Both the position numbers and the translations under genes were made by a program. Source: Allohahella marinimesophila (GTDB lineage Bacteria; Pseudomonadota; Gammaproteobacteria; Pseudomonadales; Oleiphilaceae). Taken from it: a stretch of 64,000 nt of DNA. Positions 52,029-61,608 of the stretch are shown piece after piece. The DNA lies in contig NZ_BAABBO010000018.1 of assembly GCF_039538005.1 (NCBI RefSeq), forward strand, positions 1 to 64,000, read 5' to 3'. Position 1 is the stretch's first letter, and every line of letters begins with the position of its first letter. Below the pieces are notes generated by a model. It worked only from the letters and a program-made list of their open reading frames with translations. It made no database searches and was not told where the DNA came from.

Positions 52029-53951
52029 TTGCTCCTCACACTTAGCCGGGCTTTTCTCGCGCTGACTCTGTCAGCGCTTCTCGTATTTCTGGTTGGTGCT
52101 CCTCTGCTCGTTCGCCATTTCGGCGGCCCCTTCGTCGATGCCTATCTTGCGCCGCTGGCACTCAAGCGGCTTGATGGCGAGCTCAGCTTCAATCCTCTCA
52201 AACTACAGCTCACGATAGACGATCTTGAACTGGGACATCATGGTCCGTCTCCTGGCGCATCACAGCCGCCAGTGAAGGTCGGACAGGTCGAGCAGCTCAC
52301 GCTGGATTTCTTCGATCGCAGCCTGACGATCGACAATGGCTGGCTCACCATGGACTCTGCCGCCACAGCACTGGGGATCGACCCGACCAAGGCCTCCGGT
52401 CTTCGCGCTGAAGGCTGGCTGCAGCCCTTGAATCGGCTGTTTCTGGCCGCGGCGAAGAGCGACGAATACTGGCCCTCTGAACTCGAATTGCCACGGCTCA
52501 TTTTTCAGGCGACAGTCCAGCAGGTCGTCCTCAACGATGTTGAGGCGCGTCTGAGCGACACCGGCTCGGTGTTCAACATCTTCAGTCTCACCGGCAGCGT
52601 ACTCGCAGATGACAGGCAGGACGTCGAGGCAGGAGGTGTCAGCGACACACCGCCCCTGCACAACTGGGACGTCGATGCCCGTATCAATAAGCAACCCTTC
52701 CAGCTCTCAGTCCGGCCACAGCGAACGCCCGGGGGCGCTATATTCTATCTCGAGCTCAAGGACCTGCAGTTCGCAGCTGCCGACTTTTCCACTACGGGCC
52801 TTGCGTTGCCGCCGCTACCGGGCCTTCGTGATGTGACCTTGCTTGAAGGACAAATCGGTATGCAGGGCGAACTGGTCGTCGAGTTCGAAGCCGAGAAGCG
52901 CGCACTCACCGCCATCGAGCTTCAGCTTGGCTTCAGTGGATTACGCGGCCAGGGTCAATACACCGATGCATCGGGGGCAAGCAGAACGCTGGACTTGCGC
53001 ACCGAGCAGTTTTCGGCGGATATCAATCAGCTGCAGTGGCTGGCCGAAGACCAGCTCTGGACGCCTGAACGAATCCGGTTGCAGGCCAGTAGCGAACTGG
53101 TGCTGACTTCATTCCGATTTCGACCTACGTCTGCCCCAGCGGAATCCTTTATCAGCACAAAAGCAGCGGCAGCCGAGCTGCTGATCGACTGGCAAAAGGG
53201 CACCTTGCTGGAGGTGCATAGCGAACAGTTGACGATTCAGAGTCTCAAAGCTCATCTCGACGACCGGCTTCTAACGCTTGCGGAAGGTGCGCTCGAATTG
53301 TGTGGACTACCTCCCGGCCTCGCACCTGACCGCGAGCGGATCAGCATCAGTACCAGCATCGAAATGTCGGCGCTGACAGCGTTCCAGGATAACTGCTGGT
53401 TCAGACAGCTGATTCTCGACGGCACCGAATTGGCTATCGCAGATGATGAGGCGGCGAACCGGCTCGAACCGCTGCGTGTTCTCGAGCACCGCCTGGTGGT
53501 CACTGACTTCAGCACACAGAGCTCCGCAGAACCAACCGCCATCGAATTCACCGGGACTATGCCGGGTAGCCAACCCGAGACCCAGACGCCTGTAAATCTG
53601 GTGGTGAATCTGCTCGACAGTGCACCTGAACTCATCCGATTCAGCATGACTGATTATCAGTCACCACAGCTTGCCTTGATCGGTGACTGGCTGCAGCGCC
53701 TCGCAGGGCTTCAACAGGCTTCGGTCACAGCAGATTCTGGCGGGCGAGTCACAGACTCGAAAGCCTTGATGCTTGAGATAGGTCGTCTCGGCGACCAATA
53801 CTCTGGCTTTGCCCAGATTCGCAAGCCCCCTGAAGGCACGGTCCAGGCGTCCCGGGCACTCTCCTTCACTGTCACCCCCTACGGAGCGCTCTCCGAAGAA
53901 TTGTGGACGCCGCTGCTGGAGACGCTGAGGGAACTGAACGATCAGCCCTGA
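52029..53951 (+). CDS. AsmA/DUF748-like envelope protein
   Basis: The protein has 640 residues. An N-terminal membrane anchor (LSRAFLALTLSALLVFLVGAPLLV) is followed by a long beta-rich body with FNPLKLQLTIDDLELG and LTLDFFDRSLTIDNGWLTMDSA, typical of AsmA-like/DUF748 proteins that span the periplasm and may move lipids or aid outer-membrane assembly. The match is by overall pattern and not by a sharp motif. The start is a TTG at 52029; no ATG is nearby. It is convergent with the YihY gene, 12 bases apart. Confidence 0.6.
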   Translation: MLLTLSRAFLALTLSALLVFLVGAPLLVRHFGGPFVDAYLAPLALKRLDGELSFNPLKLQLTIDDLELGHHGPSPGASQPPVKVGQVEQLTLDFFDRSLTIDNGWLTMDSAATALGIDPTKASGLRAEGWLQPLNRLFLAAAKSDEYWPSELELPRLIFQATVQQVVLNDVEARLSDTGSVFNIFSLTGSVLADDRQDVEAGGVSDTPPLHNWDVDARINKQPFQLSVRPQRTPGGAIFYLELKDLQFAAADFSTTGLALPPLPGLRDVTLLEGQIGMQGELVVEFEAEKRALTAIELQLGFSGLRGQGQYTDASGASRTLDLRTEQFSADINQLQWLAEDQLWTPERIRLQASSELVLTSFRFRPTSAPAESFISTKAAAAELLIDWQKGTLLEVHSEQLTIQSLKAHLDDRLLTLAEGALELCGLPPGLAPDRERISISTSIEMSALTAFQDNCWFRQLILDGTELAIADDEAANRLEPLRVLEHRLVVTDFSTQSSAEPTAIEFTGTMPGSQPETQTPVNLVVNLLDSAPELIRFSMTDYQSPQLALIGDWLQRLAGLQQASVTADSGGRVTDSKALMLEIGRLGDQYSGFAQIRKPPEGTVQASRALSFTVTPYGALSEELWTPLLETLRELNDQP

Positions 53952-53963
53952 TACGGCCTGGTC

Positions 53964-55382
53964 TCAGCTACTGACGGCCACCTCGTCCTGCTCATGCCGG
54001 TCCAGCCACTGTGCCACAGTGATGGCATCGTATTTCATGTCCACTGCCTGCTCGATTTCAGCTACCACTTCGGCAGCCTGCATGTCTGCAGAGACATACA
54101 GCGGAAACAGCTGTTCCTGACTTCGGACAGCCTTCAGGACATCTGCCACCGTAATATGCTCGAGCGAACGGCCAGGCGTGAGCCCCTCACCGTGCGTCCC
54201 GGCAGATACTAGCAGGCCGGCCTTCACCAGTTTCTTCAGCAGCCGATGATTGATTTCGGGGCCTGCACGAAGCGTTTTATCCAGCTCTGTGAGCAGACAG
54301 AGGCCTCGCCCTTCGTGAAAGGTTCGGGCGACCTGGAAGAAGAGGCCCAGGCCAACCCGCTCATCGAGACAGGCGCTGGTCGACACCTGACGCTCCCGGG
54401 TAATGTATTTGACGTTCTGTGAATAAAACGCCACCGAGGCTCCCATCAGCAGAATGAGCCAGGCGACGTAAAGCCAGATCAGCAGCAGAATACCGACGGC
54501 AAAACCAGAATATATGGCCTGGTAATTGGAGTTGAGCACAAACTGCGTAAACCCGTAGATTGCTGACTGCCAGGCTACCCCCGCCACCACACCACCGATC
54601 AGCGCATACCGCAGCTTGACCCGCGTATTGGGTATGAAGGTGTAGACGAAGGTGAACAGCGCAATGATCATCAGATAGGGCATCAACCGGCTCATAATCG
54701 AAAACAGCAGACCGAATGGCTGAATGGTCAGCAGGTCCTTCACCATATCGGAGCCCACCACCGTCGCCGTAGTGCCCAGCGCAGAAACGATCAGCACCGG
54801 CCCGATCACGATCACACTCAGATAATTGCTGAAGCGCTGGGCCATCGAACGGACCTGGCCGACACGCCAGATTTCATTGAAGGCACGCTCGACCTTCTGT
54901 ATGAGAGAAATGACGGTGTACACGAGCATGGCGAGGCCAACCGATCCCAGCACCCCGACCTGCATATTGTCCACAAAACCCAGAATCTGCCCCACCAGTG
55001 CCTCACCTTCCGCGCCGAGAGGCTCGACGGCACTGTGCAACAGCGGCTCGAGATTATTGTGGGCGCCAAGGCCTTTGAGGACGGAAAAGCTCAATGCAAT
55101 CATCGGCACGATGGATAGGAGGGTCGTGTAGACCAGGCTCATGGCATGAAGCGTGATATTGCCGAGCGAAACATCTCTCACCACAGCGAACAGCACCCGG
55201 GAGGCATGCCACAAGCCGTGCATCACCCGTCCGCGGTTGTCCTGTTCGTTCAGCCACAGCCAGCGTTCTATCCGCTGCAGCCACGGCGGTAAGCCTTTAC
55301 TGCCGTAATTGACCTCGTCTATTGGCGAGGCGACACTTGCTTCTTCTCGTGTTTCTTCCACCCGTTGTGTCCCTATGCTCAT
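53964..55382 (-). CDS. YihY/BrkB-family membrane protein with C-terminal extension
   Basis: The protein has 472 residues from the ATG at 55382; the frame extends to 55502 but would run almost to the start of the divergent HD-GYP gene. Six helices (about 60-330) include SLVYTTLLSIVPMIALSFSVLKGLG, LAMLVYTVISLIQKVERAFNEIWRV and AIYSGFAVGILLLIWLYVAWLILLMGASVAFYSQNVKY. This is the UPF0761/RNase BN-like family, though RNase activity is doubtful. The extension (about 340-472) is helical and wHTH-like, as in some Pseudomonas and Xanthomonas homologues. Role is unknown. Confidence 0.82.
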   Translation of the reverse strand: MSIGTQRVEETREEASVASPIDEVNYGSKGLPPWLQRIERWLWLNEQDNRGRVMHGLWHASRVLFAVVRDVSLGNITLHAMSLVYTTLLSIVPMIALSFSVLKGLGAHNNLEPLLHSAVEPLGAEGEALVGQILGFVDNMQVGVLGSVGLAMLVYTVISLIQKVERAFNEIWRVGQVRSMAQRFSNYLSVIVIGPVLIVSALGTTATVVGSDMVKDLLTIQPFGLLFSIMSRLMPYLMIIALFTFVYTFIPNTRVKLRYALIGGVVAGVAWQSAIYGFTQFVLNSNYQAIYSGFAVGILLLIWLYVAWLILLMGASVAFYSQNVKYITRERQVSTSACLDERVGLGLFFQVARTFHEGRGLCLLTELDKTLRAGPEINHRLLKKLVKAGLLVSAGTHGEGLTPGRSLEHITVADVLKAVRSQEQLFPLYVSADMQAAEVVAEIEQAVDMKYDAITVAQWLDRHEQDEVAVSS

Positions 55383-55522
55383 GCGGTCGTGGTCATGGCT
55401 GACATTCAGTACTGCCACAAGTGTAGTCATACGCCAAAGATTAACCCTTGTCGCCTGCCAGCCTCGTGACACGGCCAGTGTACTGAATTTACCAATCTGC
55501 ACCTTCTGCCTATACTCGATGG

Positions 55523-56797
55523 ATGAGCGTAGACCTGTTCGAAGTAAAGATTCCTGCCAGTGAAGTCCAGCTTGGGATGCATGTCATCCGGCTCGACCGA
55601 CCCTGGGAAGAAACCGATTTCCTGCTGCAGGGATTTGTCGTCAAGGATATTGACGAGATCCACGCGCTGCGGGAACAGTGCCAGTTCATTTACATCGAGG
55701 GCAAGTCCTACAAGTCCACCAATTACCTGGCGGACCGCACGCCTCAACCACCGTCCCGCGCTAAGGTCACGTCTCGCACGCCACAATTCGTGTATATCAA
55801 CAAGATCGACGTGAGTGAGGAAATTGGTAAGGCCAGAGAAAGCTACAAGAGCGCCAAGAGCCTCGCCACCAGTATTCTCACTGGCATCCGCATCGGCAAG
55901 ACGCTTGACATCAACAAGACCAAGGACGTGGTAGACGATATTGTCGACAGTCTCCTGCGCAATGACGATGCGCTGATGTGGCTATCGAAAATTCGTAATC
56001 AGGATGAGTATACGGCGGAGCACTGCCTGAACGTGTGCATTCTGTCTGCCGCCTTCGCGAAGCGGCTCGGCCTGCCAGAGGACGAGATCCGTCTCGTTGG
56101 CCTCTGCGGCATGCTCCATGATGTCGGCAAGATGAAAATCCCGCTGGAGATACTGAATAAACCAACGTCGCTCACGCCTGACGAGTTCGAGCTGATGCGC
56201 AAACACGCCGAATACGGCCGGGATATCCTGATGAGCCAGCCCGGCATGCTGAACAAGGCGGTTGACGTGGCCTATAACCACCACGAACGGCTCGACGGCA
56301 ACGGCTACCCGCGAAAGCTCAAGGCCAACCAGATCCCGTATTACGCCAAGCTGGTGGCTATCGTGGATACTTATGATGCCATCACATCGAACAGGACATA
56401 CAGCCGTGGACGGGCGTCCATGGAAGCCCTGGATATCATCTACCGCTTCAGGGGCACGCAGTTCGACGACGAGCTTGCCAAGGAATTCATCAAGATGATT
56501 GGCATCTACCCGCCCGGTTCGATCGTCGAACTGCATACCGGAGAAGTAGGTATCGTGGTGATGCAGAACCAGAAGAGCAAGCTGAAACCCAAGCTCGTCA
56601 TTGTGCTCGATACGCAGAAGCGAAAGGCCGAACTCAAGGTGGTGCTCGATCTCATCAAGGAGCCGGCAGATGCCGACGGGAAGATCTATACCATCAATCG
56701 CGAGTTACCTGATGGGAGCTTCGGTGTGAAGCTGCAGAAGTATCTTGAATCGGGACTCGTGCTCAATTACCCCACCCTTGACGAGCGTCAGTCATGA
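55523..56797 (+). CDS. HD-GYP cyclic-di-GMP phosphodiesterase
   Basis: The protein has 424 residues. The N-terminal DUF3391 segment (VKIPASEVQLGMHVIRLDRPWEETDFLLQGFVVKDIDEI, about 6-130) is followed by the HD-GYP domain (about 140-330) with CGMLHDVGKMKIP near 195 and HHERLDGNGYP near 252-262. The HD metal residues and GYP signature are intact, so it probably breaks cyclic-di-GMP. It is soluble with no receiver domain. Its TGA overlaps the start of the PilZ-like gene. Confidence 0.93.
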   Translation: MSVDLFEVKIPASEVQLGMHVIRLDRPWEETDFLLQGFVVKDIDEIHALREQCQFIYIEGKSYKSTNYLADRTPQPPSRAKVTSRTPQFVYINKIDVSEEIGKARESYKSAKSLATSILTGIRIGKTLDINKTKDVVDDIVDSLLRNDDALMWLSKIRNQDEYTAEHCLNVCILSAAFAKRLGLPEDEIRLVGLCGMLHDVGKMKIPLEILNKPTSLTPDEFELMRKHAEYGRDILMSQPGMLNKAVDVAYNHHERLDGNGYPRKLKANQIPYYAKLVAIVDTYDAITSNRTYSRGRASMEALDIIYRFRGTQFDDELAKEFIKMIGIYPPGSIVELHTGEVGIVVMQNQKSKLKPKLVIVLDTQKRKAELKVVLDLIKEPADADGKIYTINRELPDGSFGVKLQKYLESGLVLNYPTLDERQS

Positions 56798-57333
56798 GCC
56801 ATCATCGCAACGGACACCACGGTAGCCAGCAGCAGGAGCGGCGCAAATTACAACGCTATCTCTGTAATGAGAGCTTCATCAACTGCCAGGTTCGTCTTCT
56901 ACTGGCCCGATGCGAGTGCGAAAGCGATGAGAGCGCTGATCGCTATGGCAGCCCCATTGCCGTCACGCCCACGAACTTCAATCACCAGGGGCTCGGGTTC
57001 TTTCATCATGAGCCGGTGGATATCAGTCGCTTCGCCGATACCGATCAGCGCCGACAGGCGCCTCACGCCCTGTTCGACTTCGACTATCGATGGGCGCCGG
57101 ATCCCGAGGGTGTCGCTGTCGGTCTTATTGAAATTCGCGATTTGCCAGCCCAGTTCGTGTATGTGACCGACTCGGACGTAGGGACCAACTACGGTCTGAG
57201 ATTCGTGCCTGAAATGCCTGACTCGCCGGGCGACGCCACGGCCACGGCAGCTGCGCGGCTGCAATCCAGCCTGCTCGTCATTGAAAAGGCACTAGCGCAA
57301 AGTTCAAGTTTGGAGCGCTATAATTTAGACTAG
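56794..57333 (+). CDS. PilZ-like protein
   Basis: The protein has 179 residues. QERRKLQRY near residue 14 resembles the PilZ RxxxR lead, and PTNFNHQGLGFFHHEPVD near 57 resembles its (D/N)xSxxG box. This suggests a cyclic-di-GMP receptor, but NFNHQG is a loose match and binding is unsure. It overlaps the HD-GYP gene by four bases, so enzyme and possible sensor are made together. It may also be a degenerate PilZ partner. Confidence 0.6.
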   Translation: MSHHRNGHHGSQQQERRKLQRYLCNESFINCQVRLLLARCECESDESADRYGSPIAVTPTNFNHQGLGFFHHEPVDISRFADTDQRRQAPHALFDFDYRWAPDPEGVAVGLIEIRDLPAQFVYVTDSDVGTNYGLRFVPEMPDSPGDATATAAARLQSSLLVIEKALAQSSSLERYNLD

Positions 57334-57379
57334 GCGGGACCGCGCTCATCAGAGCGTGCGCGAACCAGAGAATGCCACC

Positions 57380-58066
57380 ATGTCTGAAGCAAGCAGCCCC
57401 GCACCAGCAGGTGAGAAGGGCGTCCGTGCCCAGTCCAAGGTCGAAGAGATCATCAATGCCGTGACTCACGGTCTCGGTGCATTCGTCAGTGTGGCCGCCA
57501 TTACCATCCTCATCGTGCTTGCGAGCCAGGAGCGTGATGCCTGGGCCATAGTAGCCGTGTCGATTTACGGCGCCTCACTGTTTCTGCTCTATCTTGCCTC
57601 CATGCTGTATCACGGTGTAGACCATCCCCGCGCCAAATATCTTCTCAATCAGTTTGATCATTGCGCCATCTATTTACTGATCGCCGGCACCTACACCCCC
57701 TTTTTGCTCGTTAATATGCGCAGCACGACCGGGTGGGTGGTTTTCGCAATTTTATGGACCCTCGCCCTCACCGGCATCTACTTCAAACTGAAGAGCCCTG
57801 GAAAGCGCCACAAGGTGCATCTTGTCAATTACATCGTTATGGGCTGGATGGGGCTGATAGTGGCGCCACAGTTGATGATGAGCCTGCCGCCGGTCGCGCT
57901 CGACCTGATCATTGCGGGCGGTATCGTCTACACCGTTGGCATCATCTTTTATCTGCTCGATCGGGTACCATATGCGCACTCGATCTGGCACCTTTTTGTG
58001 CTTGGCGGAAGCACCTGTCACTACATTGCAGTGTACTACGGAGTGTTACTTACAGATGCGTCATGA
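57380..58066 (+). CDS. hemolysin III/TrhA-family membrane protein
   Basis: The protein has 228 residues from the ATG at 57380; a GTG at 57356 is possible. It has seven helices and the family marks NAVTHGLGAFVSVAAITIL, ASMLYHGVDHPRAKYLLNQFDHCAIYLLIAGTYTPFLL and IWHLFVLGGSTCHYIAVY with conserved His. The bacterial members are linked to membrane energetics and fluidity; toxin action is not implied. It is a single gene after the PilZ-like gene with a 46-base gap. Confidence 0.92.
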   Translation: MSEASSPAPAGEKGVRAQSKVEEIINAVTHGLGAFVSVAAITILIVLASQERDAWAIVAVSIYGASLFLLYLASMLYHGVDHPRAKYLLNQFDHCAIYLLIAGTYTPFLLVNMRSTTGWVVFAILWTLALTGIYFKLKSPGKRHKVHLVNYIVMGWMGLIVAPQLMMSLPPVALDLIIAGGIVYTVGIIFYLLDRVPYAHSIWHLFVLGGSTCHYIAVYYGVLLTDAS

Positions 58067-58285
58067 TGCGATTTCGAGCAGAAGACGGCTATCCATGCCT
58101 CATGAATTCGACTATATTCTAAGTGAACGCAATGCTTTCTGAGCTCTGAAAGCAAGGTTGTCAGAACCTCTTTTCTGATGACTGACCCTTGCGCCCGGGG
58201 GAGTTCAGAAGCAATGGAAGGCAGGTTGAATTGCTGGCATCTCATGCCGCACATTGTCACTTAGCAGTCATTCCGGAGCAGCCAG

Positions 58286-60208
58286 ATGAGTCTATTTTCT
58301 CACTTCTCGAATCGGTTCGAAGCGCGGCAGGAAGAGGAGTACTCCCTTGAGGAGTATCTCGACATCTGCAAGAAGGACCCCTCAGCCTACGCGTCTGCTT
58401 CCGAACGTATGCTGATGGCGATCGGCGAACCCAAGTTCGTCGACACCGCGAAAGATCCACGGCTCAGCCGGATCTTCAGCAACAAGATCATCAAACGATA
58501 TCCCGAATTCGAAGAGTTCCACGGCATGGAAGAAGCCGTCGAACAGATCGTCTCCTTTTTCAAGCATGCTGCCCAGGGTCTTGAGGAAAAGAAGCAGATT
58601 CTCTATCTCCTTGGACCAGTTGGTGGCGGCAAGTCATCGCTTGCTGAAAAACTGAAATCGCTGTTTCAGAAGCAGCCCTTCTATGCGATCAAAGGCTCGC
58701 CTATTCAGGAAAGCCCGCTTGGCCTGTTCGACCCGCTCGAAGACGGTCAGATCCTGCAGGACGAATATGGCATTCCCAAGCGCTACCTGAACTACATCAT
58801 GTCCCCCTGGGCGGTGAAGCGGCTGCACGAGTTCAATGGCGACATCAGCCAGTTCAAGGTAGTCAAGCTCTACCCCAGCCTGCTCAACCAGGTGGCGCTG
58901 GCGAAAACCGAGCCGGGTGATGAGAACAACCAGGACATCAGCGCGCTGGTCGGCAAGGTCAATATCAGGATGCTGGAGGAATATGCACAGCATGATCCTG
59001 ATGCCTACAGCTTCTCGGGCGGCCTGAACAAGGCCAACCAGGGCATGCTCGAATTCGTGGAGATGTTCAAGGCGCCCATCAAGGTGCTCCACCCGCTACT
59101 GACCGCGACTCAGGAAGGTAACTACAACACGACTGAAGGTATGGGTGCCGTGCCTTTCGAAGGCATCATCATGGCGCACTCGAACGAGAGCGAGTGGCAG
59201 ACCTTCCGCAACAACAAGAACAACGAGGCCTTCCTCGACCGAATTTATATCGTGAAGGTGCCCTACTGCCTGCGCGTCACCGAAGAGATCAAGATCTACA
59301 ACAAGCTGCTGAGTTCGAGCTCTCTGGCCGGTTCGCCCTGCGCCCCGGACACGCTGAGCATGCTGGCCCAGTTCTCTGTGTTGTCACGTCTCAAGGAGCC
59401 TGAAAACTCCAGCATCTTCAGCAAGATGAAGGTGTACGACGGGCAGAACATCAAGGACACCGACCCAAAGGCCAAGTCGATTCAGGAATACCGCGACAAT
59501 GCGGGCGTCGACGAAGGCATGGATGGTTTGTCCACCCGCTTTGCCTTCAAGATCCTGAGCCGCGTGTTCAACTTCGATACCACCGAAATTGCGGCCAACC
59601 CGGTTCACCTGTTGTATGTACTCGAGCGGCAGATTGAACAGGAGCAGTATGCGCCTGAAGTTCAGGACCGCTACCTGCGAAACATCAAGGAATTCCTGGC
59701 TCCGCAGTATGTCGAGTTCATCGGCAAGGAAATCCAGACGGCTTACCTTGAGAGTTACTCGGAATATGGCCAGAACATCTTCGATCGTTACGTGACCTAT
59801 GCCGACTTCTGGATTCAGGATCAGGAATATCGGGATCCGGAAACCGGTGAAAACTTCGATCGCAGCTCGATCAACGATGAACTTGAGAAGATCGAGAAGC
59901 CTGCTGGTATCAGCAATCCCAAGGACTTCAGAAACGAAGTGGTCAACTTCGTACTGAGAGCACGGGCGAACAACCAGGGCAAGAACCCGTCCTGGCTGAG
60001 CTATGAGAAGCTGCGCGCCGTGATCGAGAAGAAGATGTTCTCGAATACTGAGGACCTGCTGCCGGTGATTTCCTTCAATCCGAAGGCCTCGCAGGACGAT
60101 CAGACCAAGCACCAGGATTTCGTCAAGCGTCTGATCGAACGGGGCTATACCGAGAAACAGGTGCGGCTGCTGTGCGAATGGTATCTGAGGGTGCGCAAAT
60201 CCCAGTAA
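58286..60208 (+). CDS. yeaG: PrkA-family serine protein kinase (YeaG)
   Basis: The protein has 640 residues, typical for YeaG/PrkA. The N-terminal AAA-like part has the Walker A loop GPVGGGKSSL near 112 and LHEFNGDISQFKVVKLYPS. The C-terminal PrkA domain includes DTTEIAANPVHLLYVLERQIEQEQ and LIERGYTEKQVRLLCEWYLRVRKS. The protein is made in nutrient stress in E. coli. GGAG lies 7 bases before the ATG. The 220 bases before it hold a TCAGAA/TTCTGA repeat but no clear sigma box. It opens the yeaG-yeaH-spoVR operon. Confidence 0.95.
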   Translation: MSLFSHFSNRFEARQEEEYSLEEYLDICKKDPSAYASASERMLMAIGEPKFVDTAKDPRLSRIFSNKIIKRYPEFEEFHGMEEAVEQIVSFFKHAAQGLEEKKQILYLLGPVGGGKSSLAEKLKSLFQKQPFYAIKGSPIQESPLGLFDPLEDGQILQDEYGIPKRYLNYIMSPWAVKRLHEFNGDISQFKVVKLYPSLLNQVALAKTEPGDENNQDISALVGKVNIRMLEEYAQHDPDAYSFSGGLNKANQGMLEFVEMFKAPIKVLHPLLTATQEGNYNTTEGMGAVPFEGIIMAHSNESEWQTFRNNKNNEAFLDRIYIVKVPYCLRVTEEIKIYNKLLSSSSLAGSPCAPDTLSMLAQFSVLSRLKEPENSSIFSKMKVYDGQNIKDTDPKAKSIQEYRDNAGVDEGMDGLSTRFAFKILSRVFNFDTTEIAANPVHLLYVLERQIEQEQYAPEVQDRYLRNIKEFLAPQYVEFIGKEIQTAYLESYSEYGQNIFDRYVTYADFWIQDQEYRDPETGENFDRSSINDELEKIEKPAGISNPKDFRNEVVNFVLRARANNQGKNPSWLSYEKLRAVIEKKMFSNTEDLLPVISFNPKASQDDQTKHQDFVKRLIERGYTEKQVRLLCEWYLRVRKSQ

Positions 60209-60287
60209 TGCGACAGGGTCTGAACGACACTCTTGCCTGTGCAATATCTGGCGATGCAATACCTGGCGGTCTTCCAGTGGTGGCTGA

Positions 60288-61589
60288 ATGAATGGAACCC
60301 ATGTCGTCGACAGACGACTCAACGGCAAGAACAAGAGCGCTGTTAATCGACAGCGCTTCCTTCGCCGCTATAAGAGTCATATCCGCAAGGCCGTCACTGA
60401 AGCGGTCAACAAGCGCTCCATCACCGACATTGACCGTGGTGAGCGTATTTCCATACCCACCAAGGATATCAGTGAGCCGCTGTTCCGTAGTGGCCGTGGC
60501 GGACGGCGTAATGTCGTGCACCCCGGCAACAAGGAATATACCCAGGGTGACCTGATCGAACGGCCGGAGGGTGGTAGCGGACAGGGTCAGGGCCAGGGCA
60601 AGGCCAGTGATTCTGGTGAAGGCAATGACGAGTTCGTGTTCCAGATTTCTCAGGAGGAGTTTCTCGACTTCATGTTCGAGGATCTCGAACTGCCGAATCT
60701 GGTACAGAAGCAGCTCAAGGACACGACCAAGTTCAAGTATGTACGTGCCGGCTATACCAGTTCCGGCACGCCCAGCAAGATCAATATCGTACGCAGTCTT
60801 CGTGGTGCCTATGCCCGGCGCCTGGCGCTCGGTGGCCGAACCCGTGGCCGAATCAGGGAGCTGGAAGCCGAACTGGAAACCCTGAAGGCTCATCCAGCCA
60901 TCGACGATCCCGTCCTCAAGCTGAAGGATCGAATGCTGGAAGTCGAAGCTGAAATCGAACGGCTTCGGAAGCGCGTCAAGGCGATCCCGTACATCGATGA
61001 AATCGACATTCGCTATAACCAGCATCTGAAGCAGCCGAAGCCGGCTACATCTGCGGTGATGTTCTGCCTGATGGATGTTTCCGGCTCGATGAGTCAGAAC
61101 CACAAGGATATCGCAAAGCGATTCTTCATACTGCTCTATCTCTTTCTGCAGCGAAACTACGAAAAGATCGATGTGGTCTTCATTCGCCACCACACCAGCG
61201 CGAAAGAGGTCAATGAAGAAGAGTTTTTCTACAGCCGGGAGACTGGCGGCACCATCGTGTCCAGCGCCCTCAAACTGATGGCCGAGATCGTAGAGCAGCG
61301 CTACCCCGCCCAGGACTGGAACATCTACGCGGCGCAGGCCAGCGACGGTGATAACTGGAACGATGACTCACCGCGCTGCAGCAAGTTGCTGGCAGAAAAC
61401 ATCCTGCCCCGTCTGCAGTACTATTCCTATATTGAGATAACGCCTCACGAGCACCAGATGCTCTGGTACGAATACGAGAAGATCGCTGCGCAGTTCCCTG
61501 GACGCTTCGCCATAGAACAGATCGGCGATGCTTCAGATATCTACCCGGTATTCCGAAAACTGTTTCAGAAGCAGCTTGAGAACGGGTAA
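60288..61589 (+). CDS. yeaH: YeaH/YhbH family protein (DUF444)
   Basis: The protein has 433 residues. NRQRFLRRYKSHIRKAV and RGGRRNVVHPGNKEYTQGDLI mark the N-terminus. A Gly/Gln-rich link (about 98-112) follows, then a VWA-like domain with the metal site DVSGSMSQ near 268. VWA domains bind partners through a metal ion. The gene lies 79 bases after yeaG and 19 before the SpoVR gene, in the order conserved in many Gammaproteobacteria, and probably works with the kinase in stress survival (inference). Confidence 0.95.
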   Translation: MNGTHVVDRRLNGKNKSAVNRQRFLRRYKSHIRKAVTEAVNKRSITDIDRGERISIPTKDISEPLFRSGRGGRRNVVHPGNKEYTQGDLIERPEGGSGQGQGQGKASDSGEGNDEFVFQISQEEFLDFMFEDLELPNLVQKQLKDTTKFKYVRAGYTSSGTPSKINIVRSLRGAYARRLALGGRTRGRIRELEAELETLKAHPAIDDPVLKLKDRMLEVEAEIERLRKRVKAIPYIDEIDIRYNQHLKQPKPATSAVMFCLMDVSGSMSQNHKDIAKRFFILLYLFLQRNYEKIDVVFIRHHTSAKEVNEEEFFYSRETGGTIVSSALKLMAEIVEQRYPAQDWNIYAAQASDGDNWNDDSPRCSKLLAENILPRLQYYSYIEITPHEHQMLWYEYEKIAAQFPGRFAIEQIGDASDIYPVFRKLFQKQLENG

Positions 61590-61608
61590 CCGTCAAGGGT
61601 GACACATC

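Noticed and set aside
53964..55382. Ribonuclease BN
   Set aside because: The YihY/BrkB family was once so labelled, but it is a membrane protein family without RNase motifs.
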